A stretch of 38,843 nt of DNA, taken from contig DATCLC010000026.1 in assembly GCA_036564135.1 (NCBI GenBank), forward strand, positions 1 to 38,843, written 5' to 3'. The notes under the pieces are model-generated. The model was given only the letters and a program-made list of their open reading frames with translations, was not told the origin of the DNA and did no database searches. Made by a program: the position numbers and the translations under genes. Below, piece after piece: positions 24,867-32,297 of the stretch (its first letter is position 1; each line of letters begins with the position of its first letter). Source of the stretch: RSA11 sp036564135 (lineage in GTDB: Bacteria; Actinomycetota; Thermoleophilia; Solirubrobacterales; 70-9).

Positions 24867-26000
24867 ATGCCCGCGCACGACGACATCCCCGACGCCCAGG
24901 AGCTCGCCGCCCGCGTAGACGCCCTTCCGGGGGTCAGCAGGCTGCGCGCGGCGTTGGGCGACACGCCCGCCTACCTCGTGGGCGGGGCGCTGCGCGACGT
25001 GTTGCGCGGGCTCTCCGGCGCGGACGTCGACGTCGACATCGCCGTCGAGGGCGACGCGATCGCGCTCGCGCGCCGGGCGGGCGAGCTCGTGCGCGCGCAT
25101 GAGCGCTTCGGCACCGCGACCGTCGCGATCGACGGTGTGCGGATCGACCTCGCCCGCACGCGGCGGGAGCGCTACCCGAAGCCCGGCGCGCTGCCCGAGG
25201 TGGAGCCGGCCGACATCGCGGCCGATCTCGCGCGCCGGGATTTCACGGTGAACGCCATGGCCTTCCCGCTCTCCGGCGAGCGCCGGCTGATCGACCCCCA
25301 CGGAGGCGCGCGCGACTTGCGCGCGGGGGTCCTGCGCGTCCTGCACCCCGGCTCGCTGCGCGACGACCCGACCCGCGCGCTGCGGGCGGCGCGTTACGCC
25401 GCGCGACTCGGCATGCGGCTCGATCCTGAGACCGAGCGCCTGATCCGCGCCGCCGACCTCGGCACCGTGAGCGCCGACCGCGTCGACGCCGAGCTGCGCC
25501 TGATCGCCGCCGAGGAGAGAGCGGTGGCCGCCCTCGAGCTGCTCGTCGAATGGGGCCTGGCCGGGATCGACGCCGAGGGGCCCGCGCGCGCCCGCGCGGC
25601 GCTCGCCGTGCTCGAGCTCGATGGCTGGGCGGAGCTGGGCCACCGTGTAGACGTCGTACTCGCGGCCGCGCTCGGAGACCCCGAGCTCGTCGGCGCCGCG
25701 CGAGAGCTCGCCGAAGCGGACCCCGAGCGCCCGTCCGAGGCGACCGCCCTAGCGCGCGGTCGCGACCCGGTGGAGCTCGTGCTGGCGCGCTCCATGGGCG
25801 GCGAGTGGCTCGACCGGTACGTGCGCGAATGGCGCGACGTCCGCCTCGAGATCAACGGCGCCGACCTGCTCGCGGCCGGCATCCCCGAGGGGCCGGCGAT
25901 CGGCCGCGGCCTCGCCGCCGCGCTCGCCGCGAAGCTCGACGAGGGCATCAGCGGGCGCGAGGCGGAGCTCGCCGTCGCCTTGCGCGCCGCCGGCGCGTAG
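24867..26000 (+). CDS. CCA tRNA nucleotidyltransferase / poly(A) polymerase family protein
   Basis: Class II nucleotidyltransferase of 377 residues. The head has YLVGGALRDVLRGLSGADVDVD near 32-53, with the GG-x-x-RD flexible loop and the DVD metal-binding pair. RRDFTVNAMAFPL and DPHGGARDLRAGVLRVLHP follow, then the neck motif DDPTRALRAARYAARLGMRLDPET near 170-193. This is the layout of the CCA-adding enzyme, which repairs or completes tRNA 3' ends. The C-terminal body is short and lacks an HD domain. A-adding or CC-adding specialisation cannot be excluded. Divergent from the beta-propeller gene. Confidence 0.88.
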   Translation: MPAHDDIPDAQELAARVDALPGVSRLRAALGDTPAYLVGGALRDVLRGLSGADVDVDIAVEGDAIALARRAGELVRAHERFGTATVAIDGVRIDLARTRRERYPKPGALPEVEPADIAADLARRDFTVNAMAFPLSGERRLIDPHGGARDLRAGVLRVLHPGSLRDDPTRALRAARYAARLGMRLDPETERLIRAADLGTVSADRVDAELRLIAAEERAVAALELLVEWGLAGIDAEGPARARAALAVLELDGWAELGHRVDVVLAAALGDPELVGAARELAEADPERPSEATALARGRDPVELVLARSMGGEWLDRYVREWRDVRLEINGADLLAAGIPEGPAIGRGLAAALAAKLDEGISGREAELAVALRAAGA

Positions 26001-26003
26001 CCT
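25998..26003 (+). promoter_or_regulatory. Candidate -10 box for pgeF
   Basis: TAGCCT begins at the TAG stop of the CCA-enzyme gene and lies 10 nt before the pgeF ATG. No Shine-Dalgarno lies between them. It fits the short-leader pattern seen before several genes in this window. Confidence 0.35.
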
Positions 26004-26013
26004 GGGGAATGCG

Positions 26014-26751
26014 ATGCGTTGGCGCGAGCATGAGGGTGTGCGCTGGCTGGAGGCGGAGCTCCCCGGGGCGCGCGCGGCTTTCACCACGCGGCTCGGCGGC
26101 GTGAGCGACGGGCCATACGAGAGCCTGAACCTGGGGTGGCTGACGGACGACGAGCCCGCCATGGTGCGGGTCAACCGGGAGCTGCTAGCCAGGGCGCTCG
26201 GCCGGCGCTCCGAGGACTTCCTCGTCGGCCGCCAGGTGCACGGCGCCGAGCTCGCCTGGCACGACGGCGTCCAGGCCGACGACCCGTACATGAACCCGGT
26301 CGGCGCCCCCGAGGTCGACGCGCATGCGACGGCGGAGGCCGGGCTCGCGCCGATGGTGATCGTCGCCGACTGCCTGCCGGTGGCGCTCGCCGGGCCCAGC
26401 GGAGTGGCGATGCTCCATTGCGGCTGGCGCGGCCTCGCCGCGAACCTGATCGCCAAGGGCGCGCGCGCGGTCGAGGCGACCGCCGCCGCGATCGGCCCCG
26501 GGATCGGCCCCTGCTGCTACGAGGTGGGCGACGAGGTGCGCGCGCGGTTCGCCGACCTCGGGCCGGACGTGGTCGCCGGGCGCAACCTCGACCTGCCGGA
26601 GATCGCGGCGCGCCAGCTCGAGGCCGCGGGGGTGATGGAGATCGAGCGCGCCGGAGAGTGCACGAGCTGCAACCCCGAGCTTTTCTTCTCGCACCGCCGG
26701 GACGCGGGCAAGACTGGTCGTCAAGCTGGAGTCATATGGCGCGAGAGCTGA
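26014..26751 (+). CDS. pgeF: Laccase-domain protein, peptidoglycan editing factor (PgeF/YfiH)
   Basis: Member of the YfiH/DUF152 family, 245 residues. Known members are purine nucleoside phosphorylases, or remove wrongly incorporated L-Ser from UDP-MurNAc peptides. Metal-site residues: His in VGRQVHGAELAW near 71, Cys in IVADCLPVAL near 117, and His in LHCGWRGLAAN near 134. Further family motifs are GPGIGPCCYEVG and the C-terminal ECTSCNPELFFSHRRDAGKTGR. The yggS gene overlaps its last 16 bases. Its position before yggS and sepF is the conserved division-cluster order. Confidence 0.93.
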   Translation: MRWREHEGVRWLEAELPGARAAFTTRLGGVSDGPYESLNLGWLTDDEPAMVRVNRELLARALGRRSEDFLVGRQVHGAELAWHDGVQADDPYMNPVGAPEVDAHATAEAGLAPMVIVADCLPVALAGPSGVAMLHCGWRGLAANLIAKGARAVEATAAAIGPGIGPCCYEVGDEVRARFADLGPDVVAGRNLDLPEIAARQLEAAGVMEIERAGECTSCNPELFFSHRRDAGKTGRQAGVIWRES

Positions 26752-27416
26752 TCACAGAAATCGACCCCGCCGTGGTGCGCGCGAACCTCGAGCGCGTGCG
26801 CGAGCGTGCCGGGGAGGACGTCGAGATCCTGATCGCCACCAAGTACGTCCCGATCGACGAGTTCGGGGCGCTGGCGGAGGCGGGCGTGACGCTGGTCGGC
26901 GAGAACCGCCAGCAGGACCTGGAGGCGAAGGCGGAGCGGTGGGGGGACCGGTTCACCTTCGACTTCATCGGCACGCTGCAGAGCCGCAAGGTGCGCGCGA
27001 TCCTGCCGCGCGTGCGGCTGATCCACTCGGTGTGCACGGACTCCGCGCTCGCACAGCTCGAGCGGCACGCTGCACCCGACACCGAGGTGCTCGTCCAGGT
27101 CAACGTCTCCGGGGAGGAGACGAAGGCCGGTGTCGCGCCGGAGGAGCTGGGCGACTTCATCGCGCGCTGCCCGGTGCGGGTGGTGGGGCTGATGACGATG
27201 CCGCCCTTCACCACCGACCCGGAGGCGTCGCGGCCGTACTTCGCCCGGCTCGCGGAGCTCGCGGCCGAGCACAACCTGCGCCAGCTCTCGATGGGCACGA
27301 GCCAGGACTGGCCGGTCGCCGTGGAAGAGGGGGCGACGATCATCCGGCTCGGTTCAGCGGTCTTGCGCGGCGACTCCTCTAGTTCTCATAATCGGGTAAA
27401 GGAAATCCGCTCGTAG
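26736..27416 (+). CDS. YggS-family pyridoxal phosphate homeostasis protein
   Basis: PLP-binding barrel protein (PLPBP/YggS/YlmE) of 226 residues with no known enzymatic reaction; family members buffer PLP and affect amino-acid metabolism. The PLP lysine is Lys36 in ILIATKYVP. VGENRQQDLEAKA, FDFIGTLQSRKVRAIL, VQVNVSGEETKAG, GLMTMPP and LSMGTSQDWPVAVEEGAT are family blocks. The final 10 residues are serine-rich and variable. It starts inside the end of pgeF and precedes sepF. Confidence 0.95.
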   Translation: MARELITEIDPAVVRANLERVRERAGEDVEILIATKYVPIDEFGALAEAGVTLVGENRQQDLEAKAERWGDRFTFDFIGTLQSRKVRAILPRVRLIHSVCTDSALAQLERHAAPDTEVLVQVNVSGEETKAGVAPEELGDFIARCPVRVVGLMTMPPFTTDPEASRPYFARLAELAAEHNLRQLSMGTSQDWPVAVEEGATIIRLGSAVLRGDSSSSHNRVKEIRS

Positions 27417-27437
27417 CAGCGAACTTCGGCATCTGAG

Positions 27438-27986
27438 ATGTCCTTGAGAGACACATGGCACCGGGCGCTCGTGTACTTCGGCCTCGCCGAGGATCCCGAG
27501 TATCAGGAGCCCGACCTGTACGAGCCCGAAACGGGTAGCTACGCGACCACGGAGCGCTCCTACGAGTCTCCCGCCCCGCGCACGGCCACCGTCTCGAGGC
27601 TCGGGGATCGGCGCCGCAGCCAGGACGAGATCGACGACATCTTCGCCGACGATGAGCCGCCGCGCCGGCGAAACCTACGTCCCGTCGCCGGCGGCGGAGG
27701 AGGCGCCGACGTTCGCGTGCACCTGGTCAATCCCACAAGCTTCAACGACGCCCAGGAGGTCGCCGACCGCTTCAAGCGCGACGTGCCGGTGATCCTCAAC
27801 CTGCAGACCACCGACGCGGAGCTCGCCAAGCGCCTCATCGACTTCGCCTCCGGGCTCACGTACGCGCTCGACGGCGGGATGCAGAAGGTCGCCGACAAGA
27901 CCTTCATGCTCACGCCGCGCAACGTTGAGGTCTCGGCGGAGCAGACCGCGCGGCTCGTCGAGAAGGGGTTCTTCAACCAGTCCTGA
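27438..27986 (+). CDS. sepF: Cell division protein SepF
   Basis: FtsZ membrane tether and septum-assembly protein, 182 residues. The N-terminal amphipathic helix (SLRDTWHRALVYFGLAED) is the membrane-binding element. A disordered, acidic and arginine-rich linker runs to about residue 88. The SepF fold follows with VRVHLVNPTSFNDAQEVADR, VPVILNLQTTDAELAKRLID and FASGLTYALDGGMQKV, which form the dimerising beta-sheet. Position between yggS and proC is the usual Gram-positive and actinobacterial order. No ftsZ or ftsA is in the window. Confidence 0.96.
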   Translation: MSLRDTWHRALVYFGLAEDPEYQEPDLYEPETGSYATTERSYESPAPRTATVSRLGDRRRSQDEIDDIFADDEPPRRRNLRPVAGGGGGADVRVHLVNPTSFNDAQEVADRFKRDVPVILNLQTTDAELAKRLIDFASGLTYALDGGMQKVADKTFMLTPRNVEVSAEQTARLVEKGFFNQS

Positions 27987-28015
27987 CCCATCCGGCGCGG
28001 CCCAGCGCCGCCCAT

Positions 28016-28021
28016 TAGTCT
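28016..28021 (+). promoter_or_regulatory. Candidate -10 box for proC
   Basis: TAGTCT lies 8 nt before the proC ATG in the 43-bp gap after sepF. No Shine-Dalgarno is visible, consistent with a leaderless or short-leader transcript. Confidence 0.45.
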
Positions 28022-28029
28022 GCAGCGCG

Positions 28030-28797
28030 ATGATCATCGGGTTCGCAGGCGCGGGAAACATGGCCGCGGCGATGGCGAAGGGGTGGGCCGGTGCCGGCCG
28101 GCGCCCCGAGCGCATGCTGTTCTGCGACCTCGACGCCCCCAAGGCGCAGGCGCTGGCGGACGCGGTCGGCGGTGAGACTCGCCCGACGCTGGGCGCGCTG
28201 CGCGACGACGCCGACGTGCTGCTGCTCGCGGTCAAGCCCGCCGCGCTGGACGACGTGGCGCGCGAGCTCGACGGCAGGGCTCCGGCGATCCTCTCCGTGA
28301 TGGCCGCGACGCCGCTGGAGCGCATCGGGGCCGCCTTCCCCGGCGTCCCCGCGCTGCGCGTGATGCCGAACCAGCCCGTGGAGGTGCGGCGCGGCGTGCT
28401 CTGCTGGACCGCCGGTACCGGTATGGAGGGCGAGCTGCGCGCGACGTTGGTCGGTTGGCTCGAGGCGCTCGGCGACGCCGTCGAGCTCCCCGAGGAGCAG
28501 ATCGACGCGGCGATGGCCGTGATGTCCTGCGCGCCCGCGTACGTCGCGCTCTTCGCCGAGGCCCTCGCGCGGGCGGGCGCCGACGAGGGGCTCACCCCGG
28601 AGTTGTCCGCGCGCGTCGTCCGCGAGACCTTCGCGGGCACCGCGGCGCTGCTCGAGCAGCGCGACCCGGAGGCGATCCGCCGGGCGGTCGCGCCCCCGGG
28701 TGGGGCGACTGAGGCGGGGCTGGACGCGCTCGCCGAGCACGGGGTAGTCGAGGCGATCAGGGCGGCCGTGGAGGCTTCGCTGGAGCGGTTCCGTTGA
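28030..28797 (+). CDS. proC: Pyrroline-5-carboxylate reductase (ProC)
   Basis: NAD(P)H-dependent last step of proline synthesis. Length 255 is slightly short for the family. The N-terminal Rossmann motif is IGFAGAGNMAAAMAKG. VLLLAVKPAALDDV, LSVMAATPLERI and RVMPNQPVEVRRG are family blocks. The C-terminal dimerisation region has SCAPAYVALFAEALARAGADEGL and VAPPGGATEAGLDAL, the diagnostic PGG-T motif. It is embedded in the sepF-proC-yggT run common in Gram-positive and actinobacterial genomes. Confidence 0.95.
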   Translation: MIIGFAGAGNMAAAMAKGWAGAGRRPERMLFCDLDAPKAQALADAVGGETRPTLGALRDDADVLLLAVKPAALDDVARELDGRAPAILSVMAATPLERIGAAFPGVPALRVMPNQPVEVRRGVLCWTAGTGMEGELRATLVGWLEALGDAVELPEEQIDAAMAVMSCAPAYVALFAEALARAGADEGLTPELSARVVRETFAGTAALLEQRDPEAIRRAVAPPGGATEAGLDALAEHGVVEAIRAAVEASLERFR

Positions 28798-29108
28798 GCG
28801 TCCTCATCGCCCTGACCCGCGACGACATCGCGGATTACGTCAACGCCCTCTTCACCGTCTACTTCGTTCTGATCATCGCCCGGATCGTGCTCTCGTGGGT
28901 GCAGCAGTTCCGGCCACTGCCCTACAACCGGCCGCTGCGCGCGGTGACCGGGTTCATCGAGGAGAGCGTCGATCCGTACCTCAACATCTTCCGCCGCGTG
29001 CTGCCGCCGCTGAACCTGGGCGGGCTCGGCCTCGACCTGAGCCCGATCGTCGGGATCATCGTGCTCGTGCTCGTGCAGTCGCTCGTGGTGGGCCTGATCG
29101 CGACGTGA
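28794..29108 (+). CDS. YggT family membrane protein
   Basis: Small integral membrane protein of 104 residues with two hydrophobic segments (about 13-33 and 78-100). The conserved block RIVLSWVQQFRP then PYLNIFRRVLPPLNLGGLGL is the YggT signature. TTG start overlapping the proC stop (TTGA), so translation is coupled. The exact role is unresolved; links to division and osmotic tolerance are reported for relatives, and genome neighbourhood with sepF supports an envelope role. Confidence 0.9.
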   Translation: MSVLIALTRDDIADYVNALFTVYFVLIIARIVLSWVQQFRPLPYNRPLRAVTGFIEESVDPYLNIFRRVLPPLNLGGLGLDLSPIVGIIVLVLVQSLVVGLIAT

Positions 29109-29623
29109 GGCCCGCGACGCGCGCAGCGGCGTGGGGCGGGGCGCTCGCGGTCGCGGCGATCGTCGTCAGCGTCGACCAGGTCGCGAAGGCCGCCGTGGTC
29201 GCCGGCATCGACCGCGGCGAGCGCGTCGAGATCCTGCCGATCCTCGATCTGGTGCACGTGCTCAACCGCGGCGTCGCGTTCGGCTTCCTCGGCGACGGCA
29301 GCAAGGGGCTCGTGATCGCGATCACCGTCGCCGCCTTGGCCGCCGTGATCGCGTGGTTCGCCTACGACCCGCGGCGCCCCTGGGCGTGGCTCGCCGTGGG
29401 CATGCTGGTCGGTGGCGCGCTCGGCAACCTGGCCGACCGGGTGCGCCAGGACGCCGTGATCGACTTCATCGACTTCCCCGCCTGGCCCTCGTTCAACTTT
29501 GCCGACATCTTCATCTCGGTGGGCGCGGCTGTGCTCGTCCTCGCCGCGGTGAGCGGCGTCGCGCGCGACGAGGGCGAGAGCGCGAAGCCCGCCGCCCCGC
29601 CGAGCGACGCCGGTGGTGGCTGA
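29105..29623 (+). CDS. lspA: Lipoprotein signal peptidase (LspA)
   Basis: Membrane aspartyl protease that removes signal peptides from prolipoproteins after lipidation. Length 172, four predicted membrane helices. The conserved VDQVAKA is near residues 23-29, NRGVAFGFL near 54-62, the first catalytic Asp111 in GALGNLADRV and the second Asp134 in SFNFADIFIS. GTG start overlapping the yggT stop (GTGA). The tail after the last helix is alanine-, proline- and glycine-rich. It implies that lipoproteins are matured in this organism. Confidence 0.96.
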   Translation: MRPATRAAAWGGALAVAAIVVSVDQVAKAAVVAGIDRGERVEILPILDLVHVLNRGVAFGFLGDGSKGLVIAITVAALAAVIAWFAYDPRRPWAWLAVGMLVGGALGNLADRVRQDAVIDFIDFPAWPSFNFADIFISVGAAVLVLAAVSGVARDEGESAKPAAPPSDAGGG

Positions 29624-30317
29624 ACGGGAGCTCCCCCGCGGCGTGCGGATCGTGCACGCCGACGAGTGGCTGGCCGTCGTCTATAAACCGGCCGGGCTGG
29701 TGGTGCACGAGGCGCCCGGGCACCGCGGCACGACGCTCGTCGAGATCCTCGCGCCGATGCTGGCGGGCGGCGACGACCCGACGCGGCCCGGGATCGTCCA
29801 CCGGCTCGATCGCGACACCTCCGGGCTCCTGGTCGTGGCGCGGAGCGCCGAGGCCCACCGCGCCCTGTCCGCCGCCGTCAAGGACCGGCGCGTGGAGCGC
29901 GAGTACATCGCGCTGATCACGGGGCGGCCACGGGCGCGCTCGGGGACGATCGACGCCCCGCTGGGCCGCGATTTCAGGGCGCCCGAGCGGCGCGCGGTCG
30001 GGGGTCGCGGCCGGCGCCCGGCGCGCACGCACTTCGAGGTCATCGAGGCGCTGCCCTTCGACACGCTCGTGCGGGTGCGCCTGGAGACCGGGCGCACGCA
30101 TCAGATCCGCGCCCACTTCGAGGCGATCGGCCACCCCGTCGCGGGTGATCCGCGCTATGGGGGCGCCGGTCGGCACGGGCTCCGCCGGCAGTTCCTGCAC
30201 GCCGCGCGCCTCGCGTTCGTGCACCCCGGCACCGGTGAGGCGCTGGAGTTCTCCTCGGAGCTGCCCGAGGATCTGCGCGCCGCCCTGGAGCGCGCCCGCG
30301 CCGCCGACGCGCCGTGA
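29613..30317 (+). CDS. RluA-family pseudouridine synthase
   Basis: Pseudouridine synthase of the RluA/RluC/RluD family, 234 residues, probably modifying 23S rRNA or tRNA. The catalytic Asp66 is in IVHRLDRDTSGLLVVA. VVYKPAGLVVHEAPGH near 22-37 and LETGRTHQIRAHFEAIGHPV near 157-176 are family blocks. The usual N-terminal S4 RNA-binding domain is missing because the gene begins inside the end of lspA (11-bp overlap). Two adjacent GTG codons (29613, 29616) could start it. Pairing of lspA with an RluD-like gene is common. Confidence 0.92.
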   Translation: MVAERELPRGVRIVHADEWLAVVYKPAGLVVHEAPGHRGTTLVEILAPMLAGGDDPTRPGIVHRLDRDTSGLLVVARSAEAHRALSAAVKDRRVEREYIALITGRPRARSGTIDAPLGRDFRAPERRAVGGRGRRPARTHFEVIEALPFDTLVRVRLETGRTHQIRAHFEAIGHPVAGDPRYGGAGRHGLRRQFLHAARLAFVHPGTGEALEFSSELPEDLRAALERARAADAP

Positions 30318-30331
30318 GCGCCCGCGGCCAC

Positions 30332-30337
30332 TAGAAT
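30332..30337 (+). promoter_or_regulatory. Candidate -10 box for the rpsB operon
   Basis: TAGAAT is one base from TATAAT and stands in the 159-bp gap after the pseudouridine synthase gene. Transcription would begin near 30344, giving a leader of about 130 nt before the rpsB ATG. No convincing -35 is seen, which is common for such promoters. Confidence 0.55.
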
Positions 30338-30351
30338 CGGCCCCCGCTTTA

Positions 30352-30424
30352 GGCAAACCACGACCCCGTCGCAAAAGCCCAGGGCCCTGCCCGGTGATGG
30401 CGCCAGCCGGCGCCGCCAACCGGG
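30352..30424 (+). ncRNA. Structured 5' leader of rpsB (candidate cis-regulatory RNA)
   Basis: The strongest fold is at 30390-30424: CCCGGT pairs with ACCGGG, and inside it TGGCGCC pairs with GGCGCC plus CCA across a 4-base AGCC loop. Upstream, CGAC and GTCG (30361-30370) form a small hairpin. It is flanked by GGCAAACC (30352-30359) and GTCGCAAAAGCC (30368-30379), which faintly recall the class-I c-di-GMP riboswitch core, but its GAAA tetraloop is missing. No U-tract follows, so it is not an intrinsic terminator. Ribosomal-protein feedback at the rpsB message is the simplest reading. Confidence 0.4.
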
Positions 30425-30476
30425 TCCCCGACGGCGGCGACGGGCAACCGAAAACCGCGAACGAAAGGGAACTCGA

Positions 30477-31649
30477 ATGCCAGAGCCCGGAATCAGGGAG
30501 CTGCTCGAGGCTGGCCTGCACTTCGGCCACCAGACGCGGCGCTGGAACCCGCGCATGCAGCCGTACATCTACGGCGAGCACGACGGGATCCACATCATCG
30601 ACCTTCTGCAGACCGAGCACCTGCTCGCGGAGGCGCGGCGCTTCGCCGCCGAGGTCGCCGGCCGCGGCGGGACGATCCTCTTCGTCGGCACCAAGAAGCA
30701 GGCCCGCGACGCGATCAAGGAGTGGGCCGACCGCTGCGGGATGCCGTACGTGAACCAGCGCTGGCTGGGCGGTCTGTTGACGAACTTCCAGACGATGTCG
30801 CAGCGCATCGACCGCCTCCACGAGCTGCGCGAGCTCGCCGAGGAGGGCCAGCTCGACCTGCTCCCGACGAAGGAGCGCATGGCGCGCGAGGCCGAGCTCG
30901 AGAAGCTCGAGTACAACCTCGGCGGCGTGCGGGACATGAAGCGGCTGCCCGACGCCGTCTTCATCATTGACCTCAAGACCGAGGCGATCGCGGTCGCCGA
31001 GGCCAAGCGCCTGCGGATCCCGATCATCGGGCTCGTCGACACGAACGTGGATCCGGTGCCGGTCGACTTCCCGATCCCGGGCAACGACGACGCGATCCGC
31101 TCGTGCTCGCTCGTGATCTCGACGATCGGCGAGGCCGTCGAGCAGGCGGCGAACGCCTGGCGCGAGGCGGAGGCCCGCAGGCGTGCCGAGGAGGAGGAAC
31201 GCCGCCGTCGCGAGGAGGAAGAGCGGCGCAAGCGCGAGGAAGAGGAGCGTCGCCGCCGCGAGGCCGAGGAGGCCGCGGCGAAGGCGCAGGCCGAGGCGGC
31301 CGCCGCCCAGCAGGCCCAGCAGGCGCAGCAGGCGCAGCAGGCGCAGCAGCGGCCTGCGCGCCCGCGCCACCCGCAGGCGATCGACCCTGACGAGCCGACC
31401 GAGGCCGAGCAGCAGGCACAGCAGGCCGAGCAGCCGCCAGCCGAGCAGCCCGCCCAGGCCGAGGCCGAGCAGCCGCAGGCCGCTGACACCGCCGAGCAGG
31501 CGCAGGCCGAGCCCGAGGCTGGCGAGGGCGAGCAGCAGGCCGAGGCCCCGGCTGAGCCCGAGCAGCCCGAGGCAGCCGCCGAGCAGAACGGCGAGCAGCC
31601 CACACCCGACGCCACCCCCGAGACGACGACCTCCGAGGAGAACAAGTGA
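30477..31649 (+). CDS. rpsB: 30S ribosomal protein S2 with long C-terminal extension
   Basis: Small-subunit ribosomal protein. The S2 fold occupies residues 1-228: IRELLEAGLHFGHQTRRWNP, the NQRWLGGLLTNFQT block near 93-106, and IPIIGLVDTNVDPVPVDFPI near 181-200 are diagnostic. Residues 229-277 form a charged Arg/Glu coiled coil. Residues 278-291 are tandem Gln-Gln-Ala repeats, and 292-390 are an acidic tail rich in Gln, Ala, Pro and Glu. At 390 residues it is roughly 130-150 longer than typical S2. An AAAGGGA precedes the ATG. First of the operon; tsf overlaps its stop. Confidence 0.97.
   Translation: MPEPGIRELLEAGLHFGHQTRRWNPRMQPYIYGEHDGIHIIDLLQTEHLLAEARRFAAEVAGRGGTILFVGTKKQARDAIKEWADRCGMPYVNQRWLGGLLTNFQTMSQRIDRLHELRELAEEGQLDLLPTKERMAREAELEKLEYNLGGVRDMKRLPDAVFIIDLKTEAIAVAEAKRLRIPIIGLVDTNVDPVPVDFPIPGNDDAIRSCSLVISTIGEAVEQAANAWREAEARRRAEEEERRRREEEERRKREEEERRRREAEEAAAKAQAEAAAAQQAQQAQQAQQAQQRPARPRHPQAIDPDEPTEAEQQAQQAEQPPAEQPAQAEAEQPQAADTAEQAQAEPEAGEGEQQAEAPAEPEQPEAAAEQNGEQPTPDATPETTTSEENK
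31308..31349 (+). repeat. In-frame 9-bp tandem repeat in rpsB
   Basis: CAG-CAG-GCN is repeated four times and followed by CAG-CAG, coding for Gln-Gln-Ala repeats in the S2 tail. Three of the copies are identical (CAGCAGGCG). The repeat could vary in number by slippage without shifting the frame. Confidence 0.8.
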
Positions 31650-32266
31650 GCCAGATCTCAGCTTCCGACGTCAAGGCACTTCGCGAGCGCACCGGCGCCG
31701 CGATGATGGACTGCAAGGCTGCCCTCACCGAGGCGGGCGGCGACATGGACAAGGCGATCGAGATCCTGCGCGTGAAGGGGCAAGCCTCGGCCGCCAAGCG
31801 GAGCGGGCGCTCGACGAGCGAGGGCGTCGTCGCCTCCTACATCCACGCCAACGGCAAGGTGGGCGTGCTCGTCGAGGTCCAGTGCGAGACCGACTTCGTC
31901 GCGCGCAACGAGGACTTCAAGGAGTTCGCGCAGGAGGTCGCCCTGCACATCGCCGGCGCCCCGTCGCCTCCGCAGTACGTGTCGGTTGACGAGATCCCGG
32001 AGGAGGCCAAGGAGGCGGAGCGCAAGGTGTTCGCCGCCAAGGCCGCCGAGGAAGGCAAGCCCGAGAACATCATCGAGCGGATCGTCGAGGGCCAGATCTC
32101 CAAGTGGATGAAGGACGTCGCGCTGCTCGAGCAGGAGCACATCCGCTCCGACCGCTACGAGGGCAAGACGATCGAGCAGCTCCGCGAGGAGTTGGCCGCG
32201 AAGACCGGCGAGAACATCCGCATCGCGCGGTTCGCGCGCTTCGCCGTCGGCGAGGACGAGCAGTAG
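31646..32266 (+). CDS. tsf: Elongation factor Ts
   Basis: Guanine nucleotide exchange factor for EF-Tu. The N-terminal UBA-like domain has VKALRERTGAAMMDCKAAL near 9-27, followed by the core with YIHANGKVGVLVEVQCETDFVARN; the TDFV motif is the EF-Tu contact. At 206 residues it is the short form with one core subdomain, as in Thermus, rather than the 280-residue form of E. coli. GTG start overlapping the rpsB stop (GTGA). Confidence 0.97.
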   Translation: MSQISASDVKALRERTGAAMMDCKAALTEAGGDMDKAIEILRVKGQASAAKRSGRSTSEGVVASYIHANGKVGVLVEVQCETDFVARNEDFKEFAQEVALHIAGAPSPPQYVSVDEIPEEAKEAERKVFAAKAAEEGKPENIIERIVEGQISKWMKDVALLEQEHIRSDRYEGKTIEQLREELAAKTGENIRIARFARFAVGEDEQ

Positions 32267-32282
32267 CAGCCTCCCACAGCGG

Positions 32283-32288
32283 TAGATT
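32283..32288 (+). promoter_or_regulatory. Candidate -10 box for pyrH
   Basis: TAGATT lies 9 nt before the pyrH ATG in the 31-bp gap after tsf, with no Shine-Dalgarno in between. The same hexamer at the same distance precedes hisB. Confidence 0.45.
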
Positions 32289-32297
32289 GCGGCCGCG

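Noticed and set aside
30352..30424. Confident call of a c-di-GMP riboswitch before rpsB
   Set aside because: Only short conserved-looking pieces match; the GAAA tetraloop and the expected 3' pairing segment are not present.
29511..31370. Minus-strand frame of about 620 codons opposite rluD and rpsB
   Set aside because: Antisense to unmistakable genes, and its repetitive Leu/Ala content comes from the rpsB repeat region.
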